Below are positions 25,393-34,285 of a stretch of 64,000 bases of DNA, in pieces. Made by a program: the position numbers and the translations under genes. The notes under the pieces were generated by a model that made no database searches, was not told the DNA's origin, and saw only the letters and a program-made list of their open reading frames with translations. The DNA is from RGIG6919 sp045531905 (GTDB lineage: Bacteria > Bacillota > Clostridia > Lachnospirales > Lachnospiraceae), in contig JAZSEY010000003.1 in NCBI GenBank assembly GCA_045531905.1, positions 191,234 to 255,233 of the forward strand. Reading direction: 5' to 3'. Every line of letters begins with the position of its first letter. Position 1 is the first letter of the stretch.

Positions 25393-25512
25393 AAAAACAG
25401 TTTCATCCAAGGACCGTTTACACTTACTATGTCTCGTAGTGGTGCATAAGATTGCAAAACACGCAATCTAAGCACCAACGGACATAGATGTCCTTGGTAT
25501 GAAACTGTTTTT
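25393..25512 (+). ncRNA. Structured RNA element A: 75-nt core inside a 22-bp terminator stem
   Basis: Outer arms AAAAACAGTTTCAT (25393-25406) and ATGAAACTGTTTTT (25499-25512), plus CCAAGGAC and GTCCTTGG, form a 22-bp stem with one bulged T. The 75-nt core (25415-25489) folds into hairpin one (ACTATG/CGTAGT) and hairpin two (GGTGC/GCACC, with inner AGATTGC/GCAATCT). A second copy at 52411-52522 has a core of identical length with compensatory base pairs. It lies right after DUF1934 and must act as its terminator, but the conserved core suggests more. I do not recognise it as a known RNA class. Confidence 0.65.
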
Positions 25513-25634
25513 GACATATATAAAAAGCAAATTTCCGCATTTTACTACGAAAAAAACATAGCCGTGCCTCAACTTTATTATCAATGTTAATCTTATTTTG
25601 AACATTTTTCTTGAAGATGTCAAGTGGTATGAAA

Positions 25635-25663
25635 CCAAAAGAGAACCCTTTCGGATTCTCTTT
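25635..25663 (-). terminator. Terminator of the transglutaminase gene
   Basis: On the minus strand AGAGAATCC, a GAAA loop and GGGTTCTCT are followed by TTTTGG, 16 bp after the stop codon of the secreted transglutaminase gene. Confidence 0.7.
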
Positions 25664-25679
25664 CTGTTATCTTCATTTA

Positions 25680-28148
25680 TTACACTTTCTTAAACTTTGC
25701 CTTTTTCCCCACACCACGGGTTCTCAGCATACTTACATAGGTTTTATATTTTTTCTTAGGAACCTTAATAGTTGCCTTGCTGTAAATTCCCTTAAATGCA
25801 TTTTTTCCTACCGTTTTCTTGGTTAACTTCGTCGTTAATATGGAAATTGTCTTTAGTTTCTTACAGCCATAGAAAGCATTTACACCAATAGTCTTTACAT
25901 TCTTACCTACGATAAGAGTCGTTACTTTCTTATTATTCTTCAACGCATTTTTAGCAATACTTGTAACCTTGTATACGATACCATCCTTTGTTATGGATGC
26001 TGGTATACTAATGGTCTTCAAAGACTTGCTTGCTGTTTTGACAAATTCTACTGTTCCATTCTTCACAGAAGACTTTGTAACTTTATAAACCAGTTTTCCC
26101 TTGGTAATCTTTGTCCCTTTTGGAAGTGCCTGTGGTTTTTCATCTTCCTCTTCTTCAAATGTTGTGTCTTCCTCAGTTGTAGTTTCCGCGGTAGTTGGTT
26201 CTTCCACTGTTGTCTCTGTGGTCGGCAACTCAGCTGTCGTATCTGCTGTGGTCTCGGCAGTAGTTGCTTCTGTGGTGGTCGGTTCTGCTGTAGTTTCCTC
26301 TTCCTCTGGAGCCTCCACCTGTGGAATATCTAAACTTGTCAAATCCCTAACTTCTTTTGTTCCTTCTGCATCTGAAAAATGCTTGCCACACAAACTACAG
26401 GTCCAATATGCTTCTCTTCCTTTTGCCTCGGTAGTCGCCTCAACTTTCTCTGTTTTAGTAAGGGAACAGCCTGTTCTAACTACTCTGACTGCCTGTGTGG
26501 TTGTCTTATAATTTGCTGCATCCTCACCAACAAAAATCGCCACCGCGTCCACTGCACCACCAACTGCAACAGCATAATCCTGATACATATCATCCCATAC
26601 CCAATTTTCAGGAAGTGTCACATCAGAAAGATTCTCAACCAAATGTCCCATTGTAATCTCGTTATCTGGTAAAACAGCAGGCTTCTCTGCCTGTAGGATG
26701 GTTGGAACTACATCTGTTTCATAAACCGCATAGTCTTCAGAATCAGGTGTAAATATAACACGATATGCCTGTGTAGTTCCTACCTCTGGGATATCGTCAG
26801 AAGCTTCAATTGTCCATACTCCCGTTGCACCATTGTCACTGGTAGCCGGCCCAGACACTATCATATCCTTTACCTGCTGACCATAGGTTCCTGTTACTGT
26901 TGGCAACTGAGAAAACTGGAGTGATGTCGGTTCTTGATATTTACTCTCATGTAAAACCGGTCCGTTTGTAAATGCAATTCCTGTCGATGATACCTGATTC
27001 TCTACCGGATGGGATGTCAAAAATGTCTTACCGTTAATATCCGTATCAGCCCCCACCAATAACCATTTATCAGTCTCATAACCAGATACCGCACCAGAAG
27101 CACCACCGGTAGGGTCGTTCCATGTCACATCTACGCCAAACCATTTCGGACCTACCTTCACATAATTCCACATGTGCGGACCACTGCCTGAAGACGAAAT
27201 CGCAGTACCATCTACCAGCACACATGGTATATCTGATGCATCGCAAAGCACCTTAAATGCTCTTGCATATGCCTCGCATACTGGTCCCTCTGTGCCGGTC
27301 TTACCTACCAACGCACTGATACACTCTCTGCAATCATTGTCAATGGTATCCAAATCATCGCTAGTGTTGTACTCATTACACTCAGTCAAAATTGAATTAA
27401 ACCGTTTGATTTTTTCAACAGTACCTAACGTTGTCACCTGATTTAAAATTGTTTGAACAGCCGCATCTTTGGACTTAATCCCTGCTTTAATCGATTCTGA
27501 ACTTTGGTAATTAGCGGAACGGATATCAAAGCCTTCATCCGTTAACAAATTAAATTCTATTGTAACAGTGTAACTCAACGGCTCTACATTCATTTTCAGA
27601 GTAGCACCATAACTCGAAGCACCTGTCAACCAAAAAACTTCCGGATGATCTCTGTCAAATGCTTCAAACGCAGCTGCCGCATAACTAAAGTATGCATTTG
27701 CAACTGCATGCATTTCTTGTTCGAGTGTCTCTGCAGAAGCAGCCTTACCGGTTACCGTCGCAACGGTAATGGCATAACTACTTCCTGAAAAATATGTATC
27801 ATTTATCAAAAAATCATCTACACCATCGTTGTCTGATGCTTCTACCAGAACATTATAAAAATCATAAATTGCACCTGCTTCTGTAAGGTCAATTCTATCA
27901 ATCCATTGTTCATAGTTCCCTGACTTTAGATTAACCACGCCATCTGATATGCTAAACATTCCAATCGGTGTAGCCGAGGTCTCAACCGGGTCTAACTCAA
28001 ACTCTATCTCTTCCGTAACCCAGCCTTCGTTCTCCGAAGACTCGTCAACCACCTCAGCAAATACTGTCATCGGACACACATTTATCAACATGGCCACCAT
28101 CATCATGACCGCTAAGAAACGTCTATAACTAACCCTTCTCCAAATCAT
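25680..28148 (-). CDS. Secreted transglutaminase-like protein with BspA-type C-terminal module
   Basis: A signal peptide (residues 1-32, MVAMLINVCPMTVFAEV) leads to a mature protein of about 790 residues. Residues about 295-360 hold a transglutaminase/papain-like core: Cys in PVCEAYARAF, His in PHMWNYVKVG and Asp in FGVDVTWNDP, so the triad is intact. Ig-like segments, a Thr/Glu-rich linker and a C-terminal module with LRR-like NAFYGCKKLKTI and VGKNAFKGI follow. The last module recurs in two other proteins of this window. The protein is probably a surface peptidase or crosslinking enzyme; its substrate is unknown. It lies downstream of two LuxR-type genes on the same strand. Confidence 0.85.
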   Translation of the reverse strand: MIWRRVSYRRFLAVMMMVAMLINVCPMTVFAEVVDESSENEGWVTEEIEFELDPVETSATPIGMFSISDGVVNLKSGNYEQWIDRIDLTEAGAIYDFYNVLVEASDNDGVDDFLINDTYFSGSSYAITVATVTGKAASAETLEQEMHAVANAYFSYAAAAFEAFDRDHPEVFWLTGASSYGATLKMNVEPLSYTVTIEFNLLTDEGFDIRSANYQSSESIKAGIKSKDAAVQTILNQVTTLGTVEKIKRFNSILTECNEYNTSDDLDTIDNDCRECISALVGKTGTEGPVCEAYARAFKVLCDASDIPCVLVDGTAISSSGSGPHMWNYVKVGPKWFGVDVTWNDPTGGASGAVSGYETDKWLLVGADTDINGKTFLTSHPVENQVSSTGIAFTNGPVLHESKYQEPTSLQFSQLPTVTGTYGQQVKDMIVSGPATSDNGATGVWTIEASDDIPEVGTTQAYRVIFTPDSEDYAVYETDVVPTILQAEKPAVLPDNEITMGHLVENLSDVTLPENWVWDDMYQDYAVAVGGAVDAVAIFVGEDAANYKTTTQAVRVVRTGCSLTKTEKVEATTEAKGREAYWTCSLCGKHFSDAEGTKEVRDLTSLDIPQVEAPEEEETTAEPTTTEATTAETTADTTAELPTTETTVEEPTTAETTTEEDTTFEEEEDEKPQALPKGTKITKGKLVYKVTKSSVKNGTVEFVKTASKSLKTISIPASITKDGIVYKVTSIAKNALKNNKKVTTLIVGKNVKTIGVNAFYGCKKLKTISILTTKLTKKTVGKNAFKGIYSKATIKVPKKKYKTYVSMLRTRGVGKKAKFKKV

Positions 28149-28167
28149 CTATATACCCCCCATATAT

Positions 28168-29601
28168 CTACAAGATACCCATTTCCTTTGCTTTCTTTAC
28201 CGCCTGTCCTCTGCTTTTCACAGATAGTTTCTTGTAAATGTTTTTCGAGTGATACTTCACTGTGTTTAACGTAATATCTAAACAAACACCAATCTCAGCA
28301 TTTGTCTTATCTTCCGCCATCAGACTCAGTACTTTTTCTTCCATTTCGGACAGACTGTCAATCTGATTGCACTGCGCCTTTAAATAATTAGGGTGTGCCA
28401 TTCCAACCTGTCTTGCAATATCCATAATGGTCTTCAAATAAGGTGTGTTGCCACGAGATTGTCTGTAATCATAAAGCAACCGATACATGCGGTCACCTTC
28501 GTCACCCACCAATCGATGACACCCAGTTTTTTTAGTAATCGTCAGCACCTCAGCAATGGTGTCAAAGGCTTCTTCATAGCGCTTTTGATCATGATAACAA
28601 AGTGCCAATAAAATATCGATTTCACACATATCCATGATACGCTCTGACAACTTCATCCACGGACGAATTTTCTTCGCTAAGGAGATTAATTCCATATGCT
28701 TTTGTTGAATCAGATATCCACGCATTTTGGTCAAATATCGATACACGTCAATCATATTAAAGTCATTAAACTCATCTGGTGCGCCATTTGACATCCATGC
28801 ATTAACCTTCTCCGTATTCCCATCATACATGGCGGCCCGAATGTCCAACGCATCGATATTCTTTTCCAAACCATATATCTCTTGTCGCTCAATGCGTCGT
28901 CGCAGCTTCTTTGTCAAAAATTCTGCTGACTGTGCCTGACCATTCATAATCAATATGTACATCTCTAATGCCAATGCAGCAAACATGCAACGACTATCCT
29001 TCTTATCTTCCATAAAAGCGATAGTTCCAACTACCAAAACCAATGCATCAAAGCATTGATTCTGCTGATACAAATATTCCGCCCTTGCAATTTCTACCAC
29101 GCCCGTTGCGGCCTCACCATATATGGTTTCTAATATACTCACAATCCGCTCTTTATTTTGTTCCAAACGAGAAGCATACATTGTAAAATCACGAAATCCG
29201 TTCAGCACTGTTGGACGTGCCGCTGTCAAAACCAACTGCTCTTGAACCCCTGCGTTGCTTTTATATAAGGCTCTTACTGCATCATGGAATTCTTCTACCG
29301 GTAAACCCGGAAACACCAGTCTAGTAGGCTCATATATCTCTGGGGCAATCTTGGTGTAATCCAAATATTTCTTTGCGATATTCAAATCACCTTCCAACAC
29401 ATACACCTGCACCATATATGCAGCTAAGTATGGTTGCTCTTTAAACACTTCTTCCGGAAGGGCATAGAAAAATGAACGCAACTCCCAGATTTGCGCCATT
29501 CTCATTCTTGAATGGCAATCTTCCAACATCACTTCTGTTAGACGGTTTTCTTTGGCAGCTAATTCCCATCGCTTCTTTATTTCATTCAAGTCCCTATGCA
29601 T
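28168..29601 (-). CDS. LuxR-type HTH regulator with helical repeat N-terminus (copy 1)
   Basis: The ATG at 29601 with GAAGGAGGGGG just upstream is preferred to an in-frame TTG seven codons earlier; the resulting start MHRDLNEIKKRW also aligns with the neighbouring paralogue. The 477-residue protein is helical throughout, like TPR/MalT-type signalling domains, and ends in a LuxR helix-turn-helix (about 417-477: LSEMEEKVLSLMAEDKTNAE, then LNTVKYHSKNIYKKL). There is no receiver domain or obvious ATPase motif. It is closely related to the gene immediately upstream, so the pair arose by tandem duplication. Its place next to large secreted proteins suggests it controls them, which is an inference. 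Confidence 0.82.
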   Translation of the reverse strand: MHRDLNEIKKRWELAAKENRLTEVMLEDCHSRMRMAQIWELRSFFYALPEEVFKEQPYLAAYMVQVYVLEGDLNIAKKYLDYTKIAPEIYEPTRLVFPGLPVEEFHDAVRALYKSNAGVQEQLVLTAARPTVLNGFRDFTMYASRLEQNKERIVSILETIYGEAATGVVEIARAEYLYQQNQCFDALVLVVGTIAFMEDKKDSRCMFAALALEMYILIMNGQAQSAEFLTKKLRRRIERQEIYGLEKNIDALDIRAAMYDGNTEKVNAWMSNGAPDEFNDFNMIDVYRYLTKMRGYLIQQKHMELISLAKKIRPWMKLSERIMDMCEIDILLALCYHDQKRYEEAFDTIAEVLTITKKTGCHRLVGDEGDRMYRLLYDYRQSRGNTPYLKTIMDIARQVGMAHPNYLKAQCNQIDSLSEMEEKVLSLMAEDKTNAEIGVCLDITLNTVKYHSKNIYKKLSVKSRGQAVKKAKEMGIL

Positions 29602-29622
29602 ATGTCCCCCTCCTTCACACAA

Positions 29623-31056
29623 TTATAATATTCCCAATTCTTTCGCTTTCTTTACCGCCTGCCCTCTGCTATTAACTGATAATTTCTTATAAATGTTCTT
29701 CGCATGAAATTTAACTGTATTCAATGCAATATCTAACATCATTCCAATCTCTGCATTACTATGTTCTTCTGCCATCAGCCTTAATACATTTTGTTCTACC
29801 TCTGAAAGATTTTCTGCATTTGAGTACTGCATCTTTAAATAATTCGGATGCGCCATGCCAACCTGTTTTGCAATATCCATAACTCGCTTCAAATATGGTG
29901 AATTTCCTCGAACCTTGCGATAATCGTATAACAACCGATACATTCTGTCGCCTTCATCACCTATCAGTCTGTCATATCTGTAAAGCTCCGCAGTTCTTAA
30001 CACACCATCCATCATATCAAATGCTAAATCATTTTTCTTTTGATCATGATAGCACATGGCAATTAGCATACGAATTTCGCATACGTCCATGGTGCGATAT
30101 GTACTTTCCAACAGCGGAATTAAGGTCTCCCCCAAGGAAAGCAGTGCCATATGCTTCTTCTGCAACAAGTAACATCTCATCTTTATGGTATAACGATATG
30201 TATCTAGCATATTAAAATCATTAAATTCATCCGGTGCACCATTTAACATCCAGTGATTTATCAGCTCCGTATGCCCATCATACATGGCCGCAAACACCTC
30301 AAGTGCATCCAAATTTTTCTCAAGTCCATGATTCTTCTGCTGTTCTATGCGTCTTCTCAATTTATTTGTAATTAATTCTGCCGATTGCACCTGACCATTT
30401 AACACTAATATGTACATTTCCAATGCTTTTGCTACAAGCAAACATCGGATGTCTGTACTTTCTTTCATTTCTTGAATTGCACTTACCACGATTACAAGTG
30501 CTTCAAAGCACTCGTTTCTTTGATATAGCAGCTCTGCACAGGCAATCTTATATACAATGCCAGCCACGTCTCCGTATAGAGCAGGCATTACTTCCTCATA
30601 CCGATGCTTTAATTTCGGCATGATTTCACCGTACAACGTAAAATCACGAAAACCATTAATAAGCGTTGGTCTTACCGCGGTCAGCACCATATCCTGCGGA
30701 ACACCTGACTTACGATGATACAAATCCTCTATCGCTTGACGAAATTCATTATTGGTAAGAGCCGGATAAAATACTCTCGTAAACTCATATATCTTTGGAT
30801 TAGACTTGGTGTACTCCATATACCGCTTTGCAGTCTCCAAATCACCCTCCAGCACGCACACATGGGTCATGTGAGATGCCAGGTAAGCATTATTCTGAAA
30901 CGCTTCCTCAGGCAACTCATGAAAATAAGAATGAATCTCCCAAAGCTGCGCCAATTCCATACCATGTTTCAATTCTTCCCCCATGTATTCCAACAAGCGA
31001 TTTTCGACTTTTGCCTGTTCCAGATTTTCTTTTAATGCATCCATATCTCTATGCAT
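29623..31056 (-). CDS. LuxR-type HTH regulator with helical repeat N-terminus (copy 2)
   Basis: This 477-residue protein shares length, order of segments and many blocks with the downstream gene (for example GAPDEFNDFNM, GDEGDRMYRLLYDYR, AKQVGMAHPNYLK, NTVK-H-KNIYKKLSV). The C-terminal LuxR helix-turn-helix carries LSEVEQNVLRLMAEEHSNAE. The start has AAAGGAG. It is separated from copy 1 by 21 bp, which suggests one transcript. Ligand and targets are unknown. Confidence 0.82.
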   Translation of the reverse strand: MHRDMDALKENLEQAKVENRLLEYMGEELKHGMELAQLWEIHSYFHELPEEAFQNNAYLASHMTHVCVLEGDLETAKRYMEYTKSNPKIYEFTRVFYPALTNNEFRQAIEDLYHRKSGVPQDMVLTAVRPTLINGFRDFTLYGEIMPKLKHRYEEVMPALYGDVAGIVYKIACAELLYQRNECFEALVIVVSAIQEMKESTDIRCLLVAKALEMYILVLNGQVQSAELITNKLRRRIEQQKNHGLEKNLDALEVFAAMYDGHTELINHWMLNGAPDEFNDFNMLDTYRYTIKMRCYLLQKKHMALLSLGETLIPLLESTYRTMDVCEIRMLIAMCYHDQKKNDLAFDMMDGVLRTAELYRYDRLIGDEGDRMYRLLYDYRKVRGNSPYLKRVMDIAKQVGMAHPNYLKMQYSNAENLSEVEQNVLRLMAEEHSNAEIGMMLDIALNTVKFHAKNIYKKLSVNSRGQAVKKAKELGIL

Positions 31057-31134
31057 AACTTCACTCCTTTATCCCTGCATATCATTATAACACATGAATG
31101 TGATTTGGACACTATAAAGGAGGTATAAATTTGC

Positions 31135-31168
31135 CAAAAAAACAGAAGTATCACCATATAGTGATACT
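31135..31168 (-). terminator. Terminator between the BspA-like gene and the luxR pair
   Basis: AGTATCAC and GTGATACT form an eight-base-pair stem around six bases; on the minus strand a T-run (31142-31136) follows, so it ends the BspA-like gene transcript 15 bp after its stop. Confidence 0.75.
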
Positions 31169-31182
31169 CCCATTTTTATGCT

Positions 31183-33465
31183 TTATATTTTCTTAAACTT
31201 AACCTTCTTACCTACACCCTTCTTTTTAAGAAGCGTCTTGTAAGCCTTATACTTCGACTTTGGAACCTTAATAGTTGCCTTGCTGTGAATCCCTTTAAAA
31301 GCATTTTTTCCAACCTTCTTCGCAGTCAGTTTTTTAGTCTTAACAGTGATATTCTTAAGTTTTTTACAACCATAAAACGCCTTGCTGCTGATAGTTGTCA
31401 CGCTCTGTCCAATGGTTAATGCGTTTATCTTTGTACACTTGTAAAAAGCATTGGCACCAATAGTCTTCACATACTTCCCAATTGTAACCTTTGTTACATA
31501 CTTATTATTCTTAAATGCATGCTTTGCAATACTGGTTACCTTATACTTGATACCATCTACTTTAATAGTGGATGGTATTGAAACAGTCTTTTTCTTTTTG
31601 CTTATAGGCTTCAGATACTCTACAGTACCCACCTTACCAGCCTTTGTACCAGCCTTAGTCACTTTATACCATGCAAGTTTTTTAGCATCCTGAATCTTAT
31701 CACCCTTCTTTGGTGCAATATTATCCTGTCCATCGTCTGGATTTGTTGGATCATCTGTTGGATTATCTGGATTCACCGTGTCATCTGCCGGATTATCCGG
31801 ATTCACTGGGTCATCTACTTTTTCTGATACCTTAGCTACACATACATTTACAATCTTAGTATATCCACCACAAGAAACTTTACAGGAATATGTATATGAG
31901 CCTACCGTCTTTCCTGTTGGAATCAGATAATTCGCAGATGTGGCACCACTAATTTCCACACCATTCTCATACCATTGATACAAAAGTATCTCACTACCCA
32001 ATGTAGGTGTTACTGCAACTGTCAGTGTATTTGATTCCTGATAGCCCTCTGTCAAAGCCAAAGTTGTATTCATATCACTGGCAGCAAATGGAGCATATCC
32101 ACAAATACATGCTTCGTTTTCATTATCAAATATATGCTCTTCTTCTGAATCATCTACAACGCCACATTTTTTACACACAGTCTTGTGACCTGATGTCAGA
32201 TAATAATACTCCTTAAAAATATGGTCTGTACAAAGAACATCAATGTCTAAACCGTCTAATCCTTCTACATCAACAATTCTCATGCCTTCTATATCATCTG
32301 GTAGACTTATACTTGTCATACCATCAGCCACACTTTCAACGGTTAATGTGACAGTATTGTCAGCATTTTCCACATAGCTAAACTGACAACCTACACCAGC
32401 CAACCCAATCTTACCAATGTCGTAATCTGCATCCGCAGGATAAAATATCGTTTGTAATGAGCTACATTCTCCAAAAGCATTATTTCCAATTGTAGTCACA
32501 GTTGAAGGAATCACCAAATTGGTTAATTTATCACAATCATAAAACGCAAGAGAGTCTATCTTGGTTACACTTGGTGGAAATGAAATGCTTTCCAGACTGT
32601 CACAATGAGCAAATGCATCATAGTCAATAATGGTTACACTTTCCGGAATTTCTATAGTTTCCAGTTTAGTACATTCCGCAAATGTATAACTGGCAATACG
32701 GGTTACACTTGATGGAATCGTTACTTTTGTTAAGTTGGAAGCCCCTTTAAATGCACTTCCCAAAATCGTAGTTACAGTACTTGGAATTTCATAGCTACCA
32801 GTTGCTGTTGGATATGCATACAATGTCTTTTTATCTTTGCTATACAAAACACCATTTTCTACTGAGAAGTTAGCATTCTCCGAATCGACAGATATATTGG
32901 ATAAATTGACACATCCTGCAAATACACCGAGTCCAATACTTGTTACTGTTTTCGGTATATTTACTGTGGTCAAATTACTACAGCCTGAAAACACATTGCC
33001 ATAAAATTTTTTAACTCCATTCGGTATCTCAATCGTCTTCAAAGACGTACACGACTTAAATGCATTTTCTCCTATGGAGGTAACACTATCTGGAATCGTA
33101 ATGCTACTTAACTTTGAACACCCACTGAATGCCGTATAATCAATTGTTTCAATACCATTTTCAATGACTACTGACACAATCTTTTTTCCCAAGAACGCCC
33201 CTCCCCCGATCTTCTGTACGGGGTATGTTTTATCATTATGTGTAATCGTAGCTGGAATTGTAACACTCGTCGCACTAAACGTGTTACTAGTGCCTTTCAA
33301 AATTGCAGTATTATCATCTTCAATACTGAATATTAAGCCTTCTGATGTGGTAACATTTGTCGCTGCTTGCACCTTGTGTTCCGACACATGAATCATGCTG
33401 ACAGCCAGTGCCATCGCCAAAACAATACTTGTTATTCTTTTCGTGAATTGTAAAGTCCTTTTCAT
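31183..33465 (-). CDS. Secreted BspA-like leucine-rich-repeat protein
   Basis: The start at 33465 has AGGAGAAGAG upstream and gives a normal signal peptide (MKRTLQFTKRITSIVLAMAL to VQAA); an upstream in-frame start lacks a site. The mature protein consists of LRR_5 (Treponema/BspA) repeats of about 23 residues, with motifs such as GENAFKSCTSLKTIEIPNGV, then an Ig-like domain, a linker of Pro/Asp/Asn repeats (NPDNPTDDPTNPD) and a C-terminal block of further LRR units ending in KKVKFKKI. BspA-type proteins mediate adhesion to host or matrix proteins in other species. The C-terminal block matches the one in the transglutaminase protein downstream. Confidence 0.85.
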   Translation of the reverse strand: MKRTLQFTKRITSIVLAMALAVSMIHVSEHKVQAATNVTTSEGLIFSIEDDNTAILKGTSNTFSATSVTIPATITHNDKTYPVQKIGGGAFLGKKIVSVVIENGIETIDYTAFSGCSKLSSITIPDSVTSIGENAFKSCTSLKTIEIPNGVKKFYGNVFSGCSNLTTVNIPKTVTSIGLGVFAGCVNLSNISVDSENANFSVENGVLYSKDKKTLYAYPTATGSYEIPSTVTTILGSAFKGASNLTKVTIPSSVTRIASYTFAECTKLETIEIPESVTIIDYDAFAHCDSLESISFPPSVTKIDSLAFYDCDKLTNLVIPSTVTTIGNNAFGECSSLQTIFYPADADYDIGKIGLAGVGCQFSYVENADNTVTLTVESVADGMTSISLPDDIEGMRIVDVEGLDGLDIDVLCTDHIFKEYYYLTSGHKTVCKKCGVVDDSEEEHIFDNENEACICGYAPFAASDMNTTLALTEGYQESNTLTVAVTPTLGSEILLYQWYENGVEISGATSANYLIPTGKTVGSYTYSCKVSCGGYTKIVNVCVAKVSEKVDDPVNPDNPADDTVNPDNPTDDPTNPDDGQDNIAPKKGDKIQDAKKLAWYKVTKAGTKAGKVGTVEYLKPISKKKKTVSIPSTIKVDGIKYKVTSIAKHAFKNNKYVTKVTIGKYVKTIGANAFYKCTKINALTIGQSVTTISSKAFYGCKKLKNITVKTKKLTAKKVGKNAFKGIHSKATIKVPKSKYKAYKTLLKKKGVGKKVKFKKI

Positions 33466-33543
33466 AATCTCTTCTCCTATATATAACATAGCGTTTTAAC
33501 AGATTTTGTCTAACAAGTATTATCCGTTCCAACAGATATTTTG

Positions 33544-34227
33544 TCAATCAAAAAAATCCTTCAAAATATCCGCTAATTTGAAATGAAAAAACACTTTTTC
33601 TTCATCTATCTCCTCTGCCTGCATCACCTCTGCATACTCCTCTGGTGTCAGCATTTTTTGTAATTTTTCTTTCTCCTCTATAGGTAGTTCCGCATGTGTG
33701 GCGTCCACAAAACACAGAGATGGATACACCACACACCACCAGTTTTGTCCCTGCTTTTCTCCAATATCAATGCGAAGTGCTTCATAGGTTCCCGCTGGAA
33801 ATGTGGCATCGCCATATTGCTTTAACGGAAAATACTCATTGGTAAAATACACCTCTGCATCATATGCAAATCCTTGCCGTTGCATGTAACTTTCTACGGA
33901 GGTTTTCAGATAAGGAAGCTTTGCCGAAAGCAATCTCTTTGCAGTCTCCAAATCACTGGCACTCTCCATAACCGGTTGAATCAGCGAAAGGGCGTATTCC
34001 TTTACCTCCATTTTCAACATCTGGTCTTCCACTGCATCACTGTTGGCACGGATATGAAAACGAAGTACCGCCTGCGTTACATCGTCATTTGCCAAAGTTA
34101 AAATTGCGGTTGTGGTCTCCCGGTTTTTCATTCTCTGATAATCCATGCTGCCCCATGCAAGGCCACCCACAATTCCCAAAATAATTCCAAAAAAAGCCCC
34201 ACGAAACACTCTATTTACACTGTCCAT
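33544..34227 (-). CDS. spoIIR: Stage II sporulation protein R
   Basis: One N-terminal membrane helix (about 10-28) precedes a domain with LRFHIRANSDAVEDQMLKM and KYEY-like segments GTYEALRIDIGEKQGQNWWC, characteristic of SpoIIR. The 227-residue length is usual. SpoIIR is secreted from the forespore into the intermembrane space, where it triggers SpoIIGA to process pro-sigma-E. It lies 58 bp after the fused germination gene on the same strand. Whether it has its own sigma-F promoter could not be decided by eye. Confidence 0.9.
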   Translation of the reverse strand: MDSVNRVFRGAFFGIILGIVGGLAWGSMDYQRMKNRETTTAILTLANDDVTQAVLRFHIRANSDAVEDQMLKMEVKEYALSLIQPVMESASDLETAKRLLSAKLPYLKTSVESYMQRQGFAYDAEVYFTNEYFPLKQYGDATFPAGTYEALRIDIGEKQGQNWWCVVYPSLCFVDATHAELPIEEKEKLQKMLTPEEYAEVMQAEEIDEEKVFFHFKLADILKDFFD

Positions 34228-34285
34228 CTGTCAATTCCTTTCTGAATCCATTTACTTACAAAAAGTATTGACACCTTTTTGCGTC

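Noticed and set aside
25605..25623. The 19-base string TTTTTCTTGAAGATGTCAA also present on the minus strand at 44290-44272
   Set aside because: Only this short AT-rich string is shared and no flanking similarity extends it, so chance or a small relic cannot be told apart.
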